Positions 24,830-35,345 of a stretch of 64,000 bases of DNA are shown here, piece after piece. The position numbers and the translations under genes are program-made. The stretch's first letter is position 1. Each line of letters starts with the position of its first letter. The stretch covers positions 372,001-436,000 of the forward strand of contig NZ_MVOL01000001.1 in the NCBI RefSeq assembly GCF_002018875.1, given 5' to 3'. Source of the stretch: Pseudomonas sp. MF4836. Its GTDB lineage: Bacteria > Pseudomonadota > Gammaproteobacteria > Pseudomonadales > Pseudomonadaceae. A model generated the notes under the pieces. It saw nothing but the letters and a program-made list of their open reading frames with translations, was not told the origin of the DNA and made no database searches.

Positions 24830-25729
24830 ATGCTCGATAAAAAGAAACAGCTGCTTGCCCTCGTCGTGACTGCCTGCCTCAGCGCCGGCGCCGCCCAGGC
24901 GGACGACCTCACCGGGACCCTGAAGAAGATCAAGGAGTCGGGCACTGTCACCCTTGGCTATCGCGATGCATCGCTTCCGTTTTCCTACCTCAACGATGCC
25001 CAGCAGCCCATCGGCTACAGCATCGAGCTGTGCCAGAAGATCGTTGATCAGATCAAGGTCAAGGTCGGCGAGCCCGGCTTGAAGACCGAGTACGTCTCGG
25101 TGGTCGCAGCCACCCGTACACCGTTGCTGATCAACGGCACCATCGACCTGGAATGCGGCGTTACCACCAACACGGTCGAGCGCCAGAAACAGATCGGCTT
25201 CCTGCTGACCAGCTACGTGGCCAGCGCCAAGTATGCCGTGAAGAAAACCTCTGGCATCAACAGCATTGCTGATCTCAAGGGTAAGTCGGTGGTGGTGATT
25301 ACCGGTGGCAGCGGTGAGTGGATCACCAAGAAAATCGACCGCGAACAGCAACTGGGGCTGAAAATCCTCAACGCCAAAGATGGCGGTGAAGCCTTCCTGA
25401 TGCTCGAGACCGGCCGCGCCGTGGCCTACATCAACGACGACGTGCAGTTGATGGCGACCATTGCGCAAAGCCGCAGCCCGGATGCTTACACCTTGCTGGC
25501 TGAACCCATGTCCGCTGAACCCTACGCCATCGGCATCCGCAAGAATGATCCGCAGTTCAAGACCTTCGCGGATGACGTATTGCGCAACCTCTACAGCAGC
25601 GGCGTGATCGATACCCAATACCCGAAATGGTTCCAGCAGCCGATTCCGCCGAAGAACGCTGTGATCAACCTGCCCATGAGCGACGCGCTGAAAGAAGCCA
25701 TCGCCCACCCGAACGATACTGGCGTCTGA
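24830..25729 (+). CDS. gltI: Glutamate/aspartate-type ABC transporter substrate-binding protein
   Basis: Periplasmic binding protein of 299 residues with a Sec signal peptide (LLALVVTACLSAGAAQA-DD). The mature chain matches GltI in order: VTLGYRDASLPFSY, INGTIDLECG-TTN-VERQKQIGF, DLKGKSVVVITGG and the C-terminal QQPIPPKN. It is the first gene of a binding protein-permease-permease-ATPase set and follows an aminotransferase. The ligand is probably an acidic or related amino acid but could be something else. A 211-base gap to the permease genes is longer than elsewhere in the operon. Confidence 0.85.
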   Translation: MLDKKKQLLALVVTACLSAGAAQADDLTGTLKKIKESGTVTLGYRDASLPFSYLNDAQQPIGYSIELCQKIVDQIKVKVGEPGLKTEYVSVVAATRTPLLINGTIDLECGVTTNTVERQKQIGFLLTSYVASAKYAVKKTSGINSIADLKGKSVVVITGGSGEWITKKIDREQQLGLKILNAKDGGEAFLMLETGRAVAYINDDVQLMATIAQSRSPDAYTLLAEPMSAEPYAIGIRKNDPQFKTFADDVLRNLYSSGVIDTQYPKWFQQPIPPKNAVINLPMSDALKEAIAHPNDTGV

Positions 25730-25940
25730 TGCCACCCAGTGGGTCGAGTGAACACGGATCTGTGAGTAGTTAGTGTGCTGGTCATGAACGTCAAGGATGA
25801 CGCGTGCGGTGTGGATGCACGTTGCAAAGGAAGGTGCTTCGCGAGCCAGCAAACGGCTGCTCCTGTGCATACGTCCCGTTCCTCGACCTGCCGGCATCTG
25901 CGAATGCTGAGTTCCGCTTTCTCTCAAAGGTTGGTGTTTC

Positions 25941-26669
25941 ATGGATTACAACTGGAATTGGAGCGTGTTCTGGGACTTTGCGCCCGGAGAATCGTCTTCC
26001 TATCTGCATTGGCTGGTCACGGGCACCAGCTGGACTCTGGCTACAACCCTCGCCGCATTCATCCTGGCCTTTCTGATCGGTGGCCTGGTTGGCACCCTGC
26101 GTACCAGCAGCCTTCGACCGCTGGTGTGGCTGGGTAACCTCTACACCGAGGTGTTCCGCAATATCCCCTTGCTGGTGCAGATGTTCATCTGCTTCTTCGT
26201 GATACCCGAGCTATTGCCGGTATCGATGGGGGACTATCTCAAGCAGGACTTGCCCTATCCCTCGTTTTTCAGCGCGGTCGTGGCGTTGACCCTTTTCACC
26301 TCGGCCAAGCTGTCGGAACTGTTCAAGGCTGGCATCGAATCGGTTGCCGCCGGGCAGCGGGGCGCGGCGTTGGCCTTGGGCCTGCGTCCGAGCCAGATGT
26401 ACCTGCAGGTACTGTTGCCCCAGGCATTGCGGGTGGTGTTCCCACCGCTGACGTCCGAGGCGCTGAACACCCTGAAAAACTCATCGGTGGCCCTGACCAT
26501 TGGCTTGATGGAATTGACCGCGCAGGCGAGAAACGTCAGCGAGTACTCGTTCAATACCTTTGAGGCGTTCACCGCCGCAACCTTGATCTACGTGGTCATT
26601 TCGTTGCTGGTGACCTTTGTCATGGGGCACATCGAGCGTTCCCTGACCCTTCGCGGCGCGACGAGGTAG
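25941..26669 (+). CDS. gltJ: Amino-acid ABC transporter permease (GltJ type)
   Basis: Inner-membrane permease of 242 residues with about five helices and the HisM/GltJ family signature: EVFRNIPLLVQMF near residue 70 and the ATPase-contact loop ESVAAGQRGAALALGLRPSQMY near 135. The N-terminus (MDYNWNWSVFWDFAPG) is typical of GltJ. It ends three bases before the second permease. Confidence 0.88.
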   Translation: MDYNWNWSVFWDFAPGESSSYLHWLVTGTSWTLATTLAAFILAFLIGGLVGTLRTSSLRPLVWLGNLYTEVFRNIPLLVQMFICFFVIPELLPVSMGDYLKQDLPYPSFFSAVVALTLFTSAKLSELFKAGIESVAAGQRGAALALGLRPSQMYLQVLLPQALRVVFPPLTSEALNTLKNSSVALTIGLMELTAQARNVSEYSFNTFEAFTAATLIYVVISLLVTFVMGHIERSLTLRGATR

Positions 26670-26671
26670 TT

Positions 26672-27358
26672 ATGTTTGAACTCGATCCAAGCGTAATCGT
26701 GCGGGCTATGCCGGCGCTGTGGAATGGCCTGAAGTTCACTTTGCTGCTGACGCTGGTGGCGATGTCCGTCGGTATCCTGGCCGGCACCTTGCTGGCGCTG
26801 ATGCGACTCTCGCAGAACCGCGTCATGCGCGGTTTTGCCCTGGGTTATGTAACGGTGATGCGCAGCATTCCGTTGGTGCTGGTGATTTTCTGGTTCTACT
26901 TCCTGATGCCGCTGCTGCTGCAAATGGCTTTCGGCACCGAGAGGCCGGTGCAGATCGGTCCGGTGGTCACCGCCTTCGTGACGTTCTGCATGTTCGAGGC
27001 GGCGTACTACAGCGAGATCATTCGCGGCGGCATCCAGAGCGTCAGCGGCGGCCAGAGACAGGCCGCGGCGGCCCTGGGCATGCGGCCGGCACAATCAATG
27101 TTCTACGTGATCCTGCCCCAGGCGATGCGGCGAATGACGCCGTTGCTGCTGACCCAGACCATCATCCTGTTCCAGGACACCTCACTGGTCTACGTGCTTT
27201 CCATCGCCGACTTCACCGGTGCAGCGAGCAAGTTCGCCCAGCGTGACGGGCGCCTGGTAGAGCTGTACCTGTTCGTGGCCCTGGTCTACCTGGTGATTTG
27301 CTATCTGCTGTCCAGCCTGACCAAGCGCATGAAAAGAAATATAGGGAGAACCGCATGA
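26672..27358 (+). CDS. gltK: Amino-acid ABC transporter permease (GltK type)
   Basis: Second permease (228 aa) of the importer, with the family signature TVMRSIPLVLVIFW near residue 65 and the coupling loop QSVSGGQRQAAAALGMRPAQS near 125. It would form a heterodimer with the upstream permease. Its stop overlaps the ATG of the ATPase gene by four bases. Confidence 0.88.
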   Translation: MFELDPSVIVRAMPALWNGLKFTLLLTLVAMSVGILAGTLLALMRLSQNRVMRGFALGYVTVMRSIPLVLVIFWFYFLMPLLLQMAFGTERPVQIGPVVTAFVTFCMFEAAYYSEIIRGGIQSVSGGQRQAAAALGMRPAQSMFYVILPQAMRRMTPLLLTQTIILFQDTSLVYVLSIADFTGAASKFAQRDGRLVELYLFVALVYLVICYLLSSLTKRMKRNIGRTA

Positions 27359-28083
27359 TCCAGATGAAAAACCTGAGCAAGTGGTATGGCAACTTTCAGG
27401 TTCTGAAAAACTGCACCACTCAGCTCTCGCGGGGGGAGGTGATGGTGGTGTGCGGACCTTCCGGTTCGGGCAAGAGCACCTTGATCAAATGCGTCAATGG
27501 CCTGGAGCCGGTGCAGAAAGGCGAGATTTTCATCGATAACCAGCCCGTCACCGGCAAAGGGGTCGACCTGCCCAAGCTGCGCGCTCGAGTGGGCATGGTG
27601 TTCCAGCATTTCGAGCTGTTTCCCCACCTGAGCATCATCGAAAACCTCAACCTGGCGCAGATCAAGGTACTGGGCCGCGACCGCGACACAGCCACCAAAA
27701 AAGGCATGCAACTGCTGGATCGCGTCGGCCTCAAGAACCACGCCCACAAGTACCCGATCCAGTTGTCCGGTGGCCAGCAGCAGCGGGTAGCGATCGCTCG
27801 TGCCCTGGCCATGGACCCGATCGCGATGCTCTTCGACGAACCGACCTCGGCACTCGACCCGGAGATGGTCAATGAAGTGCTGGACGTCATGGTCCAGTTG
27901 GCAAGTGAAGGCATGACCATGATGTGCGTCACCCACGAAATGGGCTTCGCGCGCAAAGTGGCTGATCGCATCGTGTTCATGGACGGCGGAGAAATTATCG
28001 AGGACGTGAAGTCTGAAGAGTTCTTCGGTGCGCCACGCTCGGATCGGGCACGCAGCTTCTTGTCGAAAATCCTGCAGCATTAA
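27355..28083 (+). CDS. gltL: Amino-acid ABC transporter ATP-binding protein (GltL type)
   Basis: Cytoplasmic ATPase of 242 residues energising the importer. Walker A GPSGSGKST, Q-loop MVFQHFELFPHL, signature LSGGQQQRVAIARAL, Walker B MLFDEPTSALDPE and the switch histidine THEMGFA are all intact. The ATG at 27355 overlaps the permease stop. A long terminator hairpin lies 40 bases downstream, closing the operon. Confidence 0.95.
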   Translation: MIQMKNLSKWYGNFQVLKNCTTQLSRGEVMVVCGPSGSGKSTLIKCVNGLEPVQKGEIFIDNQPVTGKGVDLPKLRARVGMVFQHFELFPHLSIIENLNLAQIKVLGRDRDTATKKGMQLLDRVGLKNHAHKYPIQLSGGQQQRVAIARALAMDPIAMLFDEPTSALDPEMVNEVLDVMVQLASEGMTMMCVTHEMGFARKVADRIVFMDGGEIIEDVKSEEFFGAPRSDRARSFLSKILQH

Positions 28084-28122
28084 CCAGCGGCAAAAGCACG
28101 GCAGGCCCCAGGCCGCGCAACT

Positions 28123-28149
28123 GACGCCCGATGCCTTGCATCGGGCGTC
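28123..28149 (+). terminator. Hairpin terminating the glt operon
   Basis: A perfect 12-bp stem GACGCCCGATGC / GCATCGGGCGTC with a CTT loop, 40 bases after the ATPase stop. The T-run is short (TTGCG). Confidence 0.75.
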
Positions 28150-28276
28150 TTGCGTCATGGGTCGCGGTTCTGCTCTGCGGCGGTTTGGATGCTGTCTCTG
28201 ATGCTGCGCAACAGGTTTGCATTGCAATGACCGCCATGATTTCCTGCGCGGGAATCCTGCGCCCTGGTGACCTTGC

Positions 28277-28735
28277 ATGACTGACTTCAAGCTTGATCGG
28301 ATGGATACACGAATAATCGCTGTGCTACGCAAGGAGGGTCGAATCAGCCATCAGCAACTCTCCACCCAGGTGGGGCTGTCACCTTCTCAGTGTCAGCGAC
28401 GGGTGAAAAGGCTCGAAGACGAAGGCGTTATCCGTGGCTACTCAGCGGACATTGATGAAAACAAGCTCGGCAATGATGTCAACGCGTGGGTACTGGTGAC
28501 CTTGCAGCGAAACCAGCCAGGCGCCCGCGAACGCGTTGCCCTGTTGCTGCAGAACCGGCCGTGGGTGCGCCTGGCGACAGGCATCACCGGGGATGTCGAT
28601 TTCATGCTGCGCGTGGTTGCGCCACGCATGGCCGATTTCACCCGGATTTTGGTCGATGAGTTGAGCAGCCACCCTGATATCAGCAGTACGCAGTCATTTA
28701 TCTGCCTGGATGAGCTGGTCGGTGATCGCTCGTGA
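28277..28735 (+). CDS. Lrp/AsnC-family transcriptional regulator
   Basis: Regulator of 152 residues: an N-terminal winged HTH (LDRMDTRIIAVLRKEGRISHQQLSTQ, LSPSQCQRRVKRLEDEG) and a C-terminal RAM amino-acid-sensing domain (VLLQNRPWVRLATGITGDVDFMLRV). It lies between the amino-acid importer and a convergent PLP enzyme, so it probably responds to the amino acid handled by these genes. Lrp-type proteins form octamers or related assemblies. Confidence 0.92.
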   Translation: MTDFKLDRMDTRIIAVLRKEGRISHQQLSTQVGLSPSQCQRRVKRLEDEGVIRGYSADIDENKLGNDVNAWVLVTLQRNQPGARERVALLLQNRPWVRLATGITGDVDFMLRVVAPRMADFTRILVDELSSHPDISSTQSFICLDELVGDRS

Positions 28736-28786
28736 AGTCAGCATGGGTACCGGGCGCGGCAGCACCCATGCGTGGTGGCGGTGAGC

Positions 28787-30013
28787 TTAGAGCGACTCGT
28801 CCAGCGCCCGTATCAGTTGTTGCACTTCCTCCTGGGAGGTGTAGTGAACAAATGAAAGACGGAGTACGCCTTCGTCGGGATTGATCCCGAGCGCTTCCAG
28901 CAGGCGCACGGCATAGAAATGGCCTGCGCCGGCGATGATGCCCTTGGAGACAAGGCGCTCGCAGACTTCGCGAGGTGTGGCATTCAGGGTTTGCAGTGAC
29001 ACGGTCGCGGCTTTTTTCTGCGCGTTGGTGGGGCCCAGCAACCGGACACGCGGATCCTTGGCGCAGAACTCCAGCAGTGGGCTCAGCAGCCCGACTTCGG
29101 CCTGCTTGAACAGTTTCCTGAGGTTTGCGCCGCGCTCGCTGTTGTCGGCCTCGGGAAAATGGTGGGCATGCACGCTGTCAAAATAGGCCGTGACGCCGTT
29201 GACCGCTGCGACCTGGGCATGGTCAGGCCCGGCCGGGACGAACCACTTGGCCAGGTGGGCGGCGTTAAAGTAGTGCGCCTGGTTGCCGAGGAAATCCATC
29301 AGCGGCCGTCGAATGACCATCGCGCCCAGGTGCGGGCCAAAGGTCTTGTACAGCGAGAACAGGTAGACATCCGCGCCGAGCTCGGCGACATCCGGCAAGC
29401 CATGGCCAGCGTAAGAAACACCGTCGACAACGGCTACGGCGCCGACCCCATGGACGATTTCGCAGATCTCGCGGACCGGGTTGATCTCACCCAGGATGTT
29501 TGAACAGTGGGTGAAAGCCACCACTTTGGTGCGTGAGGTCAGGAGTTCTACCAGGGCCGCTGAATCCAGGGAGCCGGTGGTCGCGTTGACCTGCCATTCT
29601 TTTATGACGATGCCGCGCTTGATCAGCCGACGCCACACGCCATTGTTGGCCTCGTGGTCCTGGTTGGTGACGATCACCTCATCACCCGCGTCGAGCCGAT
29701 TGGCAAAGGCCTCTGCCAGCACATAGCTGTTCTGTGAGGAGGAGGGGCCCAGGTGGACCTCCTCGGGTGCGACGTTGAGGTAGCTGGCCATTTCGCGATG
29801 AGCACGGTCCATCTCCTCGCCACCCCGGCGAGATGCAGGGTGCACACCGTAGGGTTGCATCTTGTTCTGACGGTAAAAACGATTGAGGCGATCGATGACT
29901 TCCTGACAGGCGTAGGAGCCGCCAGCGTTATCGAAAAATGCCTGGCCTTCGAGCGAGGGCTCGGCAAAGGCCGGGAAGTGGCTGCGGATGAACGGCAGAT
30001 CGAGAGTGGGCAT
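28787..30013 (-). CDS. Class V PLP-dependent enzyme (cysteine desulfurase / selenocysteine lyase-like)
   Basis: Fold-type I PLP enzyme of 408 residues in the NifS/CsdA-like class V family. FFDNAGGSYACQEVIDRL starts the domain; SSSQNSYVLAEAFANRL and NQDHEANNGVWRRL carry cofactor contacts; the PLP lysine is in LFSLYKTFGPHLGAM. The start ATG at 30013 follows GGAGTC by 7 bases; a TTG six bases earlier is in frame. It converges with the Lrp regulator. No Cys loop typical of a true desulfurase is evident near the C-terminus, so it may be a lyase or epimerase-like relative instead. Confidence 0.82.
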   Translation of the reverse strand: MPTLDLPFIRSHFPAFAEPSLEGQAFFDNAGGSYACQEVIDRLNRFYRQNKMQPYGVHPASRRGGEEMDRAHREMASYLNVAPEEVHLGPSSSQNSYVLAEAFANRLDAGDEVIVTNQDHEANNGVWRRLIKRGIVIKEWQVNATTGSLDSAALVELLTSRTKVVAFTHCSNILGEINPVREICEIVHGVGAVAVVDGVSYAGHGLPDVAELGADVYLFSLYKTFGPHLGAMVIRRPLMDFLGNQAHYFNAAHLAKWFVPAGPDHAQVAAVNGVTAYFDSVHAHHFPEADNSERGANLRKLFKQAEVGLLSPLLEFCAKDPRVRLLGPTNAQKKAATVSLQTLNATPREVCERLVSKGIIAGAGHFYAVRLLEALGINPDEGVLRLSFVHYTSQEEVQQLIRALDESL

Positions 30014-30219
30014 GAACAAGACTCCGGCATCGCTAGGGGGAATTTGACACGCCCTATCCTAATGGCTGACCCATGCATAAGGGCCGCATAAGTAGGGCGG
30101 GCGAACCCCGTCAATGCAGGAATCACGCGTCATAACCTCGTGAAATGCGTGGAATCCGTCATAAGTGCCGGTGGTAATTGCTCAGGCATTGAGTGAGATC
30201 GCTGAAAGCCTGCCCGACC

Positions 30220-30891
30220 TTATCCCGCTTGCCCCTCCGGCGATCCCGGCCGTAGCCCCGGCAGGCTGCGCAACACCGCCCGCACCGGGCTCGCGTCCAG
30301 GGCCATGAACTTGAGGGGCAGGGCGATCAATTCGTAGTCCCCGGCCGGCACTTCATCCAGCACCAGCCCTTCGAGGATGGCCATGCCATGGCGCTCGATA
30401 GCGTGGTGTGCGTCCAGGGTCTTGGACTGTTGCGGGTCCACCGAGGGCGTGTCGATGCCCACCAGCCGCACCCCGTGCCGCGCCAGCAAGTGGAGGGTGG
30501 CCACGGCGATTGCGCTGGAGTCCGGGTCCCAGGTGCAAGGGGCGCTGCGACGATACGTGCGCAGCAGGATGCGTTCCGGTGCCCCGGCCAGGTGCGGCGC
30601 TACCTGCTCCGGCTGGACCAGGGCGCCGCTGTCGAAGCAGTGGATCACCCGGCAGGTTCCCAGGTAGGGCTCGAGGGCCACCGCGCCAATGGCGGCGCCG
30701 CGGCTGTTGTAGTGCAGCGGAGCATCGGCATGGGCTCCGGTGTGGGGCGAGAGGGTGATTTTTCCGACGTTCACCGGGCACTGCTGATCCAGCACCCAGA
30801 CGGCTTCCTGACGGTAGCGGGTGTCCCCCGGCCAGGTGGCGAGGGTGCTGGAGATCGGTGGGCTGATGTCGAACAGTTTGCGTGCGGGCAC
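30220..30891 (-). CDS. qbsH: Kynurenine formamidase (quinolobactin locus)
   Basis: Hydrolyses N-formylkynurenine to kynurenine, the second step of thioquinolobactin synthesis from tryptophan. The 223-residue product is a KynB-type metal-dependent cyclase-fold enzyme with the zinc motif [11 protein letters not shown] near residue 50 and the second histidine in [14 protein letters not shown]. The start is GTG with GGAAGGAG eight bases upstream. It is the last gene of the qbsB-H operon, 19 bases after qbsG. The C-terminal 15 residues ([13 protein letters not shown]) are an unconserved-looking tail. Confidence 0.93.
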   Translation of the reverse strand: MPARKLFDISPPISSTLATWPGDTRYRQEAVWVLDQQCPVNVGKITLSPHTGAHADAPLHYNSRGAAIGAVALEPYLGTCRVIHCFDSGALVQPEQVAPHLAGAPERILLRTYRRSAPCTWDPDSSAIAVATLHLLARHGVRLVGIDTPSVDPQQSKTLDAHHAIERHGMAILEGLVLDEVPAGDYELIALPLKFMALDASPVRAVLRSLPGLRPGSPEGQAG

Positions 30892-30910
30892 GTGGCAGGC
30901 TCCTTCCCAG

Positions 30911-32371
<1,461 letters not shown>

Positions 32372-33226
32372 CTAAAGGCTCGAGCGCAGGCTCCAGAGCT
32401 CAGGGAACAGCACGGTGCCGAGCATCTTGCGCAGGTACTCGACGCCTTCCGTGCCGCCGGTGCCTTTCTTGAAGCCGATCACCCGCTCGACCACGGTGAC
32501 GTGGCGAAAGCGCCATTGGCGAAACGCATCCTCGATGTCCATGAGCTTTTCTCCCAACTGGTACAGGTCCCAGTAGCGCTCCGGTTGTTGGTAGACCTGG
32601 ACCCAGGCGGCCTCCACCGAGGCATCGCTGCGGGTCGGTTCGCTGGGGTCGGCGTCCAGTCGCAGGGCGGCAATGGGCAGGCCCTGGCGCGCCATCTGCT
32701 GGATGATCACGTCGTACAGGGAAGGGCTGTGCAGGCAGCGTTCGAGGTTGCGGGCGATCTGTGGCGTGTGCTGGTGCGGCAGGAGCATGGCGCGGTTCTT
32801 GTTGCCGAACATGAACTCGATCTCGCGGTACTGGTAGGACTGGAAGCCCGAGGCTTGCCCCAGGTCCGAGCGAAAGCTGATGAACTCCATGGGGCTCAGG
32901 GTCGCCAGGATCGACCAGGAGCTGACCATCTGCTCCATGATCCGCAGGACCCTGGCCAGCACCCGGTGACTGCCCCCCAGTTGGCCGTGGTCGATCAACT
33001 GGCGGGCGTGACGCAGTTCATGCAACAGCAGCTTCATCCAGAGTTCCGATGCCTGGTGCTGAATGATGAACAGCATTTCATTGTGTTGCTGGGAGCGTGG
33101 CGCTTGTGCGTCCAGCACTTTATCCAGCCCCAGGTAATCGCCGTAACTCATGCTTTCGGCGAAATCCAGTTGGGCGTCATGCCATTGTTGGGGTGGTGCT
33201 GGGTGCATATAGGGGCAAGGGCACAT
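32372..33226 (-). CDS. qbsF: Tryptophan 2,3-dioxygenase (quinolobactin locus)
   Basis: Haem enzyme opening the indole ring of tryptophan to give N-formylkynurenine, the entry step of the siderophore pathway. The 284-residue chain shows the family motif [21 protein letters not shown] near residue 50 with the distal histidine, [21 protein letters not shown] near 115, and the conserved haem-ligand histidine region [19 protein letters not shown] near 250. The ATG at 33226 has GAGGA six bases upstream. Presence of a dedicated copy inside the cluster separates it from any catabolic kyn genes elsewhere. Confidence 0.95.
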   Translation of the reverse strand: MCPCPYMHPAPPQQWHDAQLDFAESMSYGDYLGLDKVLDAQAPRSQQHNEMLFIIQHQASELWMKLLLHELRHARQLIDHGQLGGSHRVLARVLRIMEQMVSSWSILATLSPMEFISFRSDLGQASGFQSYQYREIEFMFGNKNRAMLLPHQHTPQIARNLERCLHSPSLYDVIIQQMARQGLPIAALRLDADPSEPTRSDASVEAAWVQVYQQPERYWDLYQLGEKLMDIEDAFRQWRFRHVTVVERVIGFKKGTGGTEGVEYLRKMLGTVLFPELWSLRSSL

Positions 33227-33249
33227 CGGTCATTCCTCGCTCGGGGGCG

Positions 33250-33522
33250 TTAAAAGCAGCCACCGGCGACGGCAGGCAGGATGGTGATCTGGTCCTGCTG
33301 CGTCACGGCGCTGTCGAGGCTCTGCAAGAAGCGGATGTCATCGTCGTTGACGTAGATATTGATGAACTTGTGAACTTCGCCGCCGTCGATCAGGCGGGCC
33401 GCAAGGCCCGGGTACTGCTGCTCGAGCGCGTCGATCACTTGCCTGACCGTTTGCCCCTGGGCCTCCACGGTTTTCTGGTTGGCGGTCAAGTGGCGCATCA
33501 GGGTGGGAACAATGATCTTCAT
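33250..33522 (-). CDS. qbsE: Sulfur-carrier protein QbsE (ThiS/MoaD-like, ends GGCF)
   Basis: Beta-grasp carrier of 90 residues that brings sulfur as a C-terminal thiocarboxylate to the activated quinoline acid. The N-terminus (MKIIVPTLMRHL) and VKFINIYVN-type middle strand fit MoaD/ThiS. The protein ends AVAGGCF: the Gly-Gly is masked by Cys-Phe, which must be removed before activation, a known feature of this pathway. The protease gene qbsD and the E1-like qbsC lie directly upstream in the same operon. GGAG precedes the ATG. Confidence 0.95.
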   Translation of the reverse strand: MKIIVPTLMRHLTANQKTVEAQGQTVRQVIDALEQQYPGLAARLIDGGEVHKFINIYVNDDDIRFLQSLDSAVTQQDQITILPAVAGGCF

Positions 33523-33543
33523 GGGGTGGCACTCCGTAGGGGG

Positions 33544-33978
33544 TTAATCGGGCAGGTTCAGTGCAGCGGCGGGCAGCGCATCGATGCGCACTTCCTCTTC
33601 GCTGACACAGCCCTGGACAATGCGAAAACTGCGCAGCGGCGGGTCGTAGTCCGCGGTGCTGACAATCAGGTAGTGGGCATTGGCGTCGGTGGCGAACGCG
33701 ATGTCGGTGGCACTGGGGAAGGCCCGCGATGCGGTGTGGGAGTGGTAGAACACCCGGGGTTCTTCATCCCGGGCGTCCATCTCGCGCCAGACCTGGAGTT
33801 GCTGGCGCGGGTCGAACTCGAAATACACCTCGGAACGGGCACGGTTGACCATCGGGATCAGCCGCGTGGCGCGCTCGCTGCCGGCGGCTGTGGCGATGAT
33901 TCCGCAGCATTCGATCGGGTGCGCCTGGCGCGCCTGGTCGAAGATCGCGCTGACGATGTCGTGGCTCAGCAGCAACAT
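33544..33978 (-). CDS. qbsD: JAMM metalloprotease QbsD
   Basis: Zinc peptidase of 144 residues that cleaves Cys-Phe from QbsE to expose Gly-Gly. The JAMM motif is complete: catalytic Glu in PIECCGII near residue 23, the HSH pair in VFYHSHTASRAFPSATD at about 77-92, with the conserved Ser and Asp. It is a free-standing enzyme, homologous to the deubiquitinase fold of eukaryotes. It is flanked by the E1-like qbsC and the carrier qbsE in a compact three-gene module also found in the PDTC locus of P. stutzeri. Confidence 0.95.
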   Translation of the reverse strand: MLLLSHDIVSAIFDQARQAHPIECCGIIATAAGSERATRLIPMVNRARSEVYFEFDPRQQLQVWREMDARDEEPRVFYHSHTASRAFPSATDIAFATDANAHYLIVSTADYDPPLRSFRIVQGCVSEEEVRIDALPAAALNLPD

Positions 33979-34012
33979 AAAGGGCTACTCGTTGGGGGCG
34001 GGGGGCGCGGGA

Positions 34013-35176
34013 TCAATAGGCCGGCAGCGTCGGCGCATAGGCCGCGGCCCAGGCCAGGACCCCGCCTTCGAGGTTGCGCACGTTGTCGAAGCCTTGCTCG
34101 GTCAGGGCCTGGACCACCGTCCTGGAGCGGCTGCCGGCCTTGCAATAGACGACGATCTCGGCGTCCCGGGAAAGCTGCGCGTGGTGCACGCCGCTGAGCA
34201 CCTGCTGCATCGGCATGAGCTGCGCCTGGGGGATGTGCAGGATGTCCCATTCGTTCTGTTCCCGGACATCGATCACCTGCAGCGGCTGCCCGCCCAGGCG
34301 CAGGGCTTGCAGGGCGTGGGCATCCAGGCTGGGCACGCTGGCCGGGGTCGGCACGCTGCCCAGGCCGCACAGTTGCTGGTAGTCCTGCAGCGCGGTGATC
34401 GGCTGGCGCTTGAGTGACGGGCGCAAAGGCAGGAAGCGGTAGCTCATTTCCAGGGCGTCATACACCGCAAGGCGCCCCAGCAGCGGCGTGCCGATGCCGG
34501 TGATCAGCTTGATGGCCTCGGTGGCCATGATTGCCCCGATGGAGGCGCAGAGCACTCCGAGCACACCGCCTTCGGAACAGGATGGCGCCAGGTGCATGGG
34601 CGGCGGCTCGGGGTACAGGTCGCGGTAGTTGATCCCGCCGCCGGGTGCCTGTTCCCAGAACACCGAGGCCTGGCCTTCGAAGCGGTAGATCGAGCCCCAG
34701 ACATAGGGCTTGCCCGCCAGCACGCAAGCATCGTTGACCAGGTAGCGGGTGGCGAAGTTATCGGTGCCGTCGAGCATCAGGTCATAGTTGGAAAACAGCG
34801 CCACGGCGTTGTCGTTGTCCAGGCGTTGCTGGTGCAGGTTGATCTGGATATGGGGGTTCAGCGCCTGCAAGGTGCGCTTGGCACTTTCAGTCTTGAGTTG
34901 GCCCACTTCCGCGAGGCGATGAATCACTTGTCGCTGCAGGTTGGACTCGTCCACCACATCAAAGTCGATGATGCCCAGGGTGCCGACGCCGGCCGCCGCC
35001 AGGTACAACAGCGTGGGCGAACCCAGCCCGCCGGCACCAATCACCAGGACCCGGCTGTGCTTCAAGCGTTGTTGCCCTTGCAGGCCGATTTCGGGCAATA
35101 ACAGATGCCGGCTATAACGGCTTATTTCACTGGCGCTCAATGTGGCGTCAGCCTCTACCAGGGGGGGAAGTTGCAT
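34013..35176 (-). CDS. qbsC: E1-like adenylyltransferase-rhodanese fusion QbsC (MoeZ type)
   Basis: Activates the QbsE C-terminus by adenylation and forms the thiocarboxylate using a C-terminal rhodanese. The 387 residues comprise a ThiF/MoeB domain (ATP site GAGGLGSPTLLYLAAAG near 48, nucleotide loop ESNLQRQVIH, DGTDNFATRYLVND, catalytic Cys in APSCSEGGVLG near 188) and a rhodanese domain from about 285 with active Cys in VVYCKAGSRSR. The CxxC pairs that hold zinc in MoeB are not present (the usual CYRCLFPE region reads NYRDLYPE). A 169-base gap, the largest in the operon, separates it from qbsB. Confidence 0.95.
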   Translation of the reverse strand: MQLPPLVEADATLSASEISRYSRHLLLPEIGLQGQQRLKHSRVLVIGAGGLGSPTLLYLAAAGVGTLGIIDFDVVDESNLQRQVIHRLAEVGQLKTESAKRTLQALNPHIQINLHQQRLDNDNAVALFSNYDLMLDGTDNFATRYLVNDACVLAGKPYVWGSIYRFEGQASVFWEQAPGGGINYRDLYPEPPPMHLAPSCSEGGVLGVLCASIGAIMATEAIKLITGIGTPLLGRLAVYDALEMSYRFLPLRPSLKRQPITALQDYQQLCGLGSVPTPASVPSLDAHALQALRLGGQPLQVIDVREQNEWDILHIPQAQLMPMQQVLSGVHHAQLSRDAEIVVYCKAGSRSRTVVQALTEQGFDNVRNLEGGVLAWAAAYAPTLPAY

Positions 35177-35345
35177 GGCTGTTCCTGTCTTGAATGAAAT
35201 TCTGGGTGAGCGAAGCCCGCACCTCGATCAGCAGGTGATGCAGGCGTTGAAGGTTGTAGTGCTGTTGACGGTTGTAGCGCCGTTGCAGTCTTTTATTGAC
35301 CAGGCCCGGGGTCAGCCCATCAAGGCGCCCATGCCCGCCGGTTGT

